Source: an uncultured Intestinimonas sp. (GTDB lineage: Bacteria > Bacillota_A > Clostridia > Oscillospirales > Oscillospiraceae). Taken from it: a stretch of DNA of 5,825 nucleotides. Positions 1-5,825 of this stretch are shown piece after piece. A model generated the notes under the pieces. That model did not search any database. It saw nothing but the letters and a program-made list of their open reading frames with translations, and was not told where the DNA came from. Both the position numbers and the translations under genes were made by a program. Location: positions 1 to 5,825 of the forward strand of contig CAUBHZ010000133.1 of NCBI GenBank assembly GCA_958435885.1, given 5' to 3'. The stretch's first letter is position 1. Every line of letters begins with the position of its first letter.

Positions 1-658
1 ACTCCACGGTGTAGGTCTCCTCGGCGCCGTTGAACTTCTCCTTGTCGGTCTTCTGGCCCTTGACCACGGGCATGGCCAGCACGTTCTCCAGAAAGTCGGC
101 GTAGACGTTCAGCATCCGCTGGGTCTCCTCACGGGCCTCCTCGGCGGTGGCGTGCATGGTGTGGCCCTCCTGCCACAGGAACTCCCGGTGGCGGAGGAAG
201 GGGCGGGAGGTCTTTTCCCAGCGCAGGACGGAGCACCACTGGTTGTAGAGCTTGGGCAGGTCACGCCAGGAGTGGATGATGTTCTTGTAGTGCTCACAGA
301 ACAGGGTCTCGCTGGTGGGGCGGACGCAGTAGCGCTCCTCCAGCTTGTCGCTGCCGCCCATGGTCACCCAGGCGCACTCGGGGGCGAAGCCCTCCACGTG
401 GTCCTTCTCCTTCTGGAGGAGGCTCTCGGGGATGAGCACGGGCAGATACACGTTCTCATGGCCGTACTTCTTGAACTCGGCGTCCATGATGCGCTGGATG
501 TTCTCCCAGATGGCGTAGCCGTAGGGGCGGTAGATGAACATGCCCTTGATGCTGGAGTAGTCGATGAGCTCCGCTTTCTTGCACACGTCGGTGTACCACT
601 GGGCGAAGTCCACCTCCATATCGGTGATCTGCTCCACCTGCTTCTTGTCCTGTGCCAT
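1..658 (-). CDS. proS: Prolyl-tRNA synthetase, archaeal/eukaryotic-like type (partial, C-terminus beyond the window)
   Basis: Class II aminoacyl-tRNA synthetase that activates proline with ATP and charges tRNA-Pro in the cytoplasm. The 219 visible residues begin [20 protein letters not shown]. They show the motif 1 region ([12 protein letters not shown], about 44-55), the proline-pocket loop RPTSE (113-117), and motif 2 ([16 protein letters not shown], 145-160, followed by [10 protein letters not shown]) with its ATP-contacting arginines. After motif 2 the chain runs straight into the helix [21 protein letters not shown]; no bacterial-type editing insertion has begun, which fits the archaeal/eukaryotic-like (ProS type 3) subfamily. 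Full members are about 475-480 residues, so roughly the last 55% is missing. The start ATG (658-656) is supported by an AAAAGGA site 9 bases upstream and by a promoter. The protein probably lacks cis editing of Ala-tRNA-Pro, a family-level inference. Identification is very secure; only the C-terminus is unseen. Confidence 0.96.
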   Translation of the reverse strand, partial: MAQDKKQVEQITDMEVDFAQWYTDVCKKAELIDYSSIKGMFIYRPYGYAIWENIQRIMDAEFKKYGHENVYLPVLIPESLLQKEKDHVEGFAPECAWVTMGGSDKLEERYCVRPTSETLFCEHYKNIIHSWRDLPKLYNQWCSVLRWEKTSRPFLRHREFLWQEGHTMHATAEEAREETQRMLNVYADFLENVLAMPVVKGQKTDKEKFNGAEETYTVE

Positions 659-667
659 TTATCTCAA

Positions 668-674
668 TCCTTTT
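668..674 (-). promoter_or_regulatory. Ribosome binding site of proS
   Basis: AAAAGGA on the minus strand, 9 bases before the proS ATG. A second purine stretch, GAGG, lies just upstream but is too far away (16 bases) to be the main site. It fixes the start at 658. Confidence 0.7.
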
Positions 675-697
675 CCTCGAAAATTTTTCTGTGGTCC

Positions 698-726
698 ATT
701 TTATGTGCCCCGGCGGGAAAAGTCAA
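698..726 (-). promoter_or_regulatory. Sigma-70/SigA-type promoter of proS
   Basis: On the minus strand, -35 TTGACT (726-721) and -10 TAAAAT (703-698) are separated by exactly 17 bases; each box matches consensus at five of six positions. The expected transcription start is near 691, giving a leader of only about 33 bases. That is too short for a T-box riboswitch, the usual control of synthetase genes in Firmicutes. The spacer holds a small palindrome, CCCGCCGGG (717-709), which could be an operator or chance in GC-rich DNA. Confidence 0.75.
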
Positions 727-731
727 GCCTT

Positions 732-747
732 CCCGGGGATTTCCGGG
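732..747 (-). terminator. Short hairpin after the kinase stop codon (weak terminator candidate)
   Basis: CCCGG-AAATCC-CCGGG on the minus strand, beginning 7 bases after the kinase TGA stop and ending 5 bases before the proS -35 box. The stem is only 5 bp and is followed by AAGGCTTGAC, not a U-run, so termination would be weak at best. It may instead be a dyad near the proS promoter, or chance. Read-through from the kinase gene into proS is plausible. Confidence 0.25.
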
Positions 748-753
748 CCTTTC

Positions 754-3261
754 TCACCGTTTGATGAGCCGGGCCAGGGTCCGGTTGAGCACCGCGAAGT
801 CGATGGGCTTGGAGATGTGGCCGTCCATGCCCGCCTCGGTGGTCTTGGCGATGTCCTCGGCGAAGGCGTTGGCGGTGACGGCGATGATGGGCACCGCTGC
901 CGCATCAGGCCGGTCCAGGGCCCGGATGGCCCGGGCGGCCTGACAGCCGTCCAGCTGGGGCATCTGCATGTCCATGAGGATGGCGTCGATGGAGTAGGGT
1001 GGGCTCTCCTGGAAGGTCTCCACCGCCTCGGCGCCGTTGTGGGCCTGGAGCACCTCCATGCCGTTCATGGTCAGGATGGCCACGGCGATCTCCATGTTGA
1101 GCTCGTTGTCCTCGGCCAGGAGGACCCGCTTGCCGGTGAGGTCCGCCGTCTCCTCCCCCTGCTCGGGCGCCTGCGTCCCCCCTTCCGTCCGCACGGCCTC
1201 CAGGGGCAGGGTCACCGTGAAGCGGCTCCCCTTCCCCAGGGTGCTCTCCACCGTGATCTCGCCGCTCATCTGCTGGACCAGACTCTTGACGATGGGCATG
1301 CCCAGGCCGGTGCCGGTGACGGTCTGGGAGGCGAACCGGGTCTCCCGGGCGTAGGGGTCGAAGATGTGCTCCAGGAACTGCTCCGACATGCCGATGCCCG
1401 TGTCCTCCACGGTGAACTGGTACTTGCTGTGCTGCTGGAAGTCGAACTGCTTCACCGTCACCTCCACCCGGTCGCCGGGCTCGCTGTACTTGAAGGCGTT
1501 GGAGAGGAGGTTGTTGAGGATCTGCCCCAGCTTGAAGGGATCGCCCTCTACCAGGGTATCGGTGATGTCCAGCTCCACCGAGAACTGCCGGTCGTCCCGC
1601 TCGGCCATGTCGTGGAAGGCGGCGGTGGTGTCCTCCACGCACTGGCGCAGGTCGAAGCGGCGGCAGTCCAGGGTGTTGCGGCCCGACTCCAGCCGGGAGA
1701 GCTCCAGGATGTCGTTGATGAGGGAGAGCAGCTGCTTGCCGGAGAATTCGATCTTCCGCATGTAGCCGTCCACCTTCTCCCGGTCGTCCTTGTCCCGCTG
1801 GGCCAGCTCGGAGAGGCCGATGATGGCGTTGAGGGGTGTGCGCATGTCGTGGGACATGTTGGAGAAGAAGGCGTTCTTGGCCTTGGTGCTCTTCTTGGCG
1901 GTGTCCAGGGCCTCCTGGAGGATGCGCACGTGCTGGAGCTGCTGCCGCTTTTCCAGGTCCACCTCCCGGAAGCAGAGGATGACCTCGTCGGGCGCCCGGG
2001 TGCCGTCGTAGAGGGTGCGGACGTTGACCCACTTGTAGACGTCGCCGAAGCGGCGCTGGTAGTCCCCGCCGTAGTCGGGGATGCGGGCGGCCACCCGCTG
2101 CCGGATGCTCTCCAGGGAGAAGGCCAGGGCGAACTCGTGGAAGGTGTCGGGCTCCACCAGGGTGCCGATGGTGTCGATGAGGCCCTGGTAGTCCCCCGAC
2201 TCGGCCAGGGTGCCCTCCATGTCCGGGGAGAGCTTGATGGTCTCATAGGTGCCGTTTTTGTAGTTGACCCGGTAGATGGCGTAGAAGGAGTCGCCCAGGA
2301 TGTGGATGGTGCTGTCGGCCCGCTGGATGCGCCGGTTGTTCACCAGGTCCCGGATCACCATGATCACCATGGCCGCCATCACCAGGGCCGAGACGACCGC
2401 CAGCACCATGACGGGCAGATTGCGCTCCCCCATGAGGACGGTCTGGAAGGGGATGGTGAGGATGACGGTCCAGCCGTTGCTCATCTCATAGTAATAGGCT
2501 CCCCGCTCCACCCCGTCGGGGTCCCGGAAGGAGGCGTCGTAGGCCAGCAGGGAGCCGTCCTGGATGCCCTTGAAGAGCTCGTCGGTGAAGTACTGGAGCT
2601 CCTCGTCGGAGGCGTCCCACTTGGTGGAGGCGTAGAGCAGGGTCCCCTTGGAGTCGCACAGGTAGACCGAGCCGTTTTCGGGCAGGCTCTTGCTCTCCGC
2701 CCGCTCGTGGAAGTTTTTGGGGAAAATGTCCATGGCCAGCACGTCGTCGCCGTCGCCGAACTGCCGGGCGGCGGTGATCACCGGGCTGCCGGTGATGGCG
2801 TCGATGTAGGCGTCGGTGAAGATGACCTCCCCGCCGGCCGCCAGGGCCTGCCGGTACCAGTCGGTGCTCTGGTAGTCATAGTCCTCGTCCCCCTCCCAGG
2901 GGTTGGCCGCCACGATGGCGCCGTCGATGACGGCATAGGGGTCGAGGACGTTCTCCCCCACGATGGCGGTGATCTTGGCGAAATAGCTGTGGAGCCAGGT
3001 CCGGAGCTCCTCCACATCTGCGCCGGCGCTGCTCATCTCCTCCACGTACTGGCTCCCCAGCTCCAGGAAGTTGCGGAAGGCGGCCACATGGAGCTCCTCC
3101 TCGGCGGCATAGCTCTCAGCCAGGGACATGCCCAGGTCCTGGGTGTTCTGGAGCAGCTTGGTGCGCACCAGCGCCACCCCGAAGAGGAGCATGCTCACGC
3201 ACGCCACCATCAGCAGGATGCTCATGGCCGTATTGATGGACAGTCTCTTGCCGCCGTTCAC
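754..3261 (-). CDS. Membrane-bound hybrid sensor histidine kinase (dCache-like sensor, PAS-like, HisKA, HATPase_c, receiver)
   Basis: Senses an extracytoplasmic signal, autophosphorylates on histidine and passes the phosphate to its own receiver. Numbered from GTG (835 aa): TM1 about 10-32; outside region 39-274, dCache/PDC-like, with NPWEG (120-124), TDWY (133-136), DAYIDAITG (150-158) and a WTVILTIPF end; TM2 about 281-304; PAS-like segment about 315-434; short coiled coil 435-464; HisKA with SHDMRTP, phosphoacceptor H471 (codon 1851-1849); HATPase with N-box N588 (LLSNAFKYSE), G1 DTGIGM (620-625), F-box IFDPYAR and G2 GTGLGM (650-655); receiver about 710-830 with E717/D718, phosphoacceptor D764 (LMDMQMPQLDG; codon 972-970), T796 and K818. 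All catalytic residues are present, so it should be active. It ends right after the receiver, without Hpt or DNA-binding domain, and no partner regulator is visible. An ATG at 3339 would add 26 arginine-rich residues but has no ribosome binding site and lies upstream of the predicted transcript start. Ligand and target genes are unknown. Confidence 0.93.
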   Translation of the reverse strand: MNGGKRLSINTAMSILLMVACVSMLLFGVALVRTKLLQNTQDLGMSLAESYAAEEELHVAAFRNFLELGSQYVEEMSSAGADVEELRTWLHSYFAKITAIVGENVLDPYAVIDGAIVAANPWEGDEDYDYQSTDWYRQALAAGGEVIFTDAYIDAITGSPVITAARQFGDGDDVLAMDIFPKNFHERAESKSLPENGSVYLCDSKGTLLYASTKWDASDEELQYFTDELFKGIQDGSLLAYDASFRDPDGVERGAYYYEMSNGWTVILTIPFQTVLMGERNLPVMVLAVVSALVMAAMVIMVIRDLVNNRRIQRADSTIHILGDSFYAIYRVNYKNGTYETIKLSPDMEGTLAESGDYQGLIDTIGTLVEPDTFHEFALAFSLESIRQRVAARIPDYGGDYQRRFGDVYKWVNVRTLYDGTRAPDEVILCFREVDLEKRQQLQHVRILQEALDTAKKSTKAKNAFFSNMSHDMRTPLNAIIGLSELAQRDKDDREKVDGYMRKIEFSGKQLLSLINDILELSRLESGRNTLDCRRFDLRQCVEDTTAAFHDMAERDDRQFSVELDITDTLVEGDPFKLGQILNNLLSNAFKYSEPGDRVEVTVKQFDFQQHSKYQFTVEDTGIGMSEQFLEHIFDPYARETRFASQTVTGTGLGMPIVKSLVQQMSGEITVESTLGKGSRFTVTLPLEAVRTEGGTQAPEQGEETADLTGKRVLLAEDNELNMEIAVAILTMNGMEVLQAHNGAEAVETFQESPPYSIDAILMDMQMPQLDGCQAARAIRALDRPDAAAVPIIAVTANAFAEDIAKTTEAGMDGHISKPIDFAVLNRTLARLIKR

Positions 3262-3267
3262 AGCATT

Positions 3268-3274
3268 CTCCCCT
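3268..3274 (-). promoter_or_regulatory. Ribosome binding site that decides the kinase start (GTG at 3261)
   Basis: AGGGGAG on the minus strand, 6 bases before an in-frame GTG (3261-3259), is the best Shine-Dalgarno match in the leader. The upstream in-frame ATG at 3339 is preceded by TTTACTTTCCCG, with no purine-rich site. ATGs at 3327 and 3324 have only a weak GGCGG very close by. Confidence 0.75.
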
Positions 3275-3290
3275 TTTCTCCGCCTCGGCC

Positions 3291-3307
3291 GCCGGAAACC
3301 CGCCGGC
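3291..3307 (-). other. Small GC hairpin in the kinase 5' leader
   Basis: GCCGG-CGGGTTT-CCGGC on the minus strand can form a 5-bp stem within the predicted leader (about 3316-3262). The same stretch reads as two direct copies of CCGGCGG separated by GTTT. It lies 16 bases upstream of the ribosome binding site. A regulatory role is possible, but a short GC stem is common by chance in this DNA. Confidence 0.25.
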
Positions 3308-3322
3308 TTCTCATACTTTAAC

Positions 3323-3351
3323 ATCATACCGCCAAACATCGGGAAAGTAAA
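3323..3351 (-). promoter_or_regulatory. Sigma-70/SigA-type promoter of the histidine kinase gene
   Basis: On the minus strand, -35 TTTACT (3351-3346) and -10 TATGAT (3328-3323) lie 17 bases apart; the -10 matches consensus at five of six positions and the -35 at four. Transcription would start near 3316, downstream of the ATG at 3339 and upstream of the GTG at 3261. This gives a leader of about 55 bases and makes the longer protein form unlikely from this transcript. Confidence 0.65.
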
Positions 3352-3360
3352 CGGGAATCT

Positions 3361-3407
3361 GTCTCCTTTGGTGCAAAAACAGGGGAACCTCCTCCCGGAA
3401 CGGAGAC
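3361..3407. repeat. Inverted repeat GTCTCC / GGAGAC upstream of the kinase promoter
   Basis: GTCTCC (3361-3366) and its reverse complement GGAGAC (3402-3407) are 35 bases apart, starting 10 bases upstream of the kinase -35 box. The arms are only 6 bp, and the right arm touches the base of the terminator hairpin. It could be two half-sites for a regulator, but a match this short may be chance. Confidence 0.2.
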
Positions 3408-3434
3408 CGCCCCGGTCCGAATGGACCGGGGCGG
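3407..3434 (-). terminator. Strong 12-bp hairpin after ppdK, likely a terminator (possibly bidirectional)
   Basis: CCGCCCCGGTCC (3407-3418) and GGACCGGGGCGG (3423-3434) pair perfectly over 12 bp around a 4-base loop. It lies 39 bases beyond the ppdK stop and upstream of the kinase promoter, where a ppdK terminator is expected. Oddly, the minus-strand 3' side continues TCTCCGTTCC with few Ts, whereas the plus-strand 3' side continues GTCGTTTT. The stem is strong in either direction, so it is probably a terminator, but the polarity is not textbook. Confidence 0.7.
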
Positions 3435-3458
3435 GTCGTTTTGCGCGTTGTGATTTGC

Positions 3459-3473
3459 GCGCCTCAGAGGCGC
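3459..3473 (-). other. GC palindrome directly after the ppdK stop codon
   Basis: GCGCCTCTGAGGCGC on the minus strand is a near-perfect palindrome that begins on the base after the TAA stop and can form a 6-bp stem with a 3-base loop. It has no U-run (GCAAATCACAACGCGC follows), so it is not a complete terminator itself. It may act with the larger hairpin 24 bases downstream, or protect the 3' end of the ppdK mRNA. Confidence 0.45.

Positions 3474-5825
<2,352 letters not shown>

Noticed and set aside
152..943. A 263-codon plus-strand frame across the start of proS and the end of the kinase gene
   Set aside because: It is in codon register with proS on the opposite strand and open for the same codon-bias reason. 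Its product is Val/Leu/His/Ala-rich and matches no family I know.
905..2246. Long minus-strand frames (375 and 232 codons) inside the kinase gene in other frames
   Set aside because: Arg/Pro/Gly/His- and Ser/Pro/Thr-rich translations typical of shifted frames in GC-rich coding DNA. The overlapping kinase frame has clear motifs throughout.
652..3321. An 889-codon open frame on the plus strand, antisense to nearly the whole kinase gene
   Set aside because: Its codons are in exact register with those of the kinase, so it stays open simply because the kinase uses no TTA, CTA or TCA codons in this GC-rich genome. The product is a low-complexity mix rich in His, Val, Gly, Leu and Asp with no recognisable domain, and no promoter or ribosome binding site is evident.
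3310..3375. A small minus-strand frame starting at TTG (3375) with a distant AGGAGG upstream
   Set aside because: It has only about 21 codons, a rare start codon, an 11-base gap from the AGGAGG, and it overlaps the kinase promoter. No support for translation.
3340..3473. Search for an RNA gene, riboswitch or mobile element in the ppdK-kinase gap
   Set aside because: Beyond the hairpins and promoter described, I see no tRNA-like fold, riboswitch core, terminal inverted repeats or target duplications. No CRISPR-like repeats occur anywhere in the window.

Overview
The window carries three genes, all on the minus strand, so they are read from right to left: a pyruvate, phosphate dikinase (ppdK; the N-terminus lies beyond the right edge), a membrane-bound hybrid sensor histidine kinase, and a prolyl-tRNA synthetase (proS; the C-terminal part lies beyond the left edge). 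The DNA is GC-rich with strong G/C preference at third codon positions. The PPDK resembles the clostridial enzyme, and the ProRS is of the archaeal/eukaryotic-like type common in Firmicutes. Together with classical -35/-10 promoters and purine-rich ribosome binding sites, this suggests a GC-rich anaerobic clostridium, perhaps of the Oscillospiraceae (Flavonifractor/Lawsonibacter-like). That placement is inference; no marker here gives a genus.

Layout from left to right. 1-658 is the first 219 codons of proS. 659-753 is a 95-base gap holding the proS ribosome binding site, a near-consensus promoter with a 17-base spacer, and a short hairpin just after the kinase stop codon. 754-3261 is the hybrid histidine kinase, whose start I place at a GTG (3261) and not at the upstream ATG (3339). 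3262-3473 is a 212-base gap holding the kinase ribosome binding site, leader and promoter, then a 12-bp hairpin and a smaller palindrome just after ppdK. 3474-5825 is ppdK without roughly its first 93 residues.

The three genes do not look like one tight operon. The kinase and proS each have a recognisable promoter of their own, and a strong hairpin separates ppdK from the kinase. PPDK interconverts pyruvate and PEP in central carbon metabolism and ProRS charges tRNA-Pro. The kinase is an orphan: it has an extracytoplasmic dCache-type sensor, a full transmitter and a terminal receiver, but no response regulator or Hpt gene is visible nearby.

I found no dramatic undescribed system. The points most worth a second look are the sensor domain of the kinase, which keeps much of the amino-acid-binding dCache signature but seems to lack the key arginine; the kinase start, where promoter, ribosome binding site and codon use all favour GTG; and the hairpin after ppdK, whose T-tract lies on the unexpected side. 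Several very long open frames on the plus strand are antisense shadows caused by codon bias.
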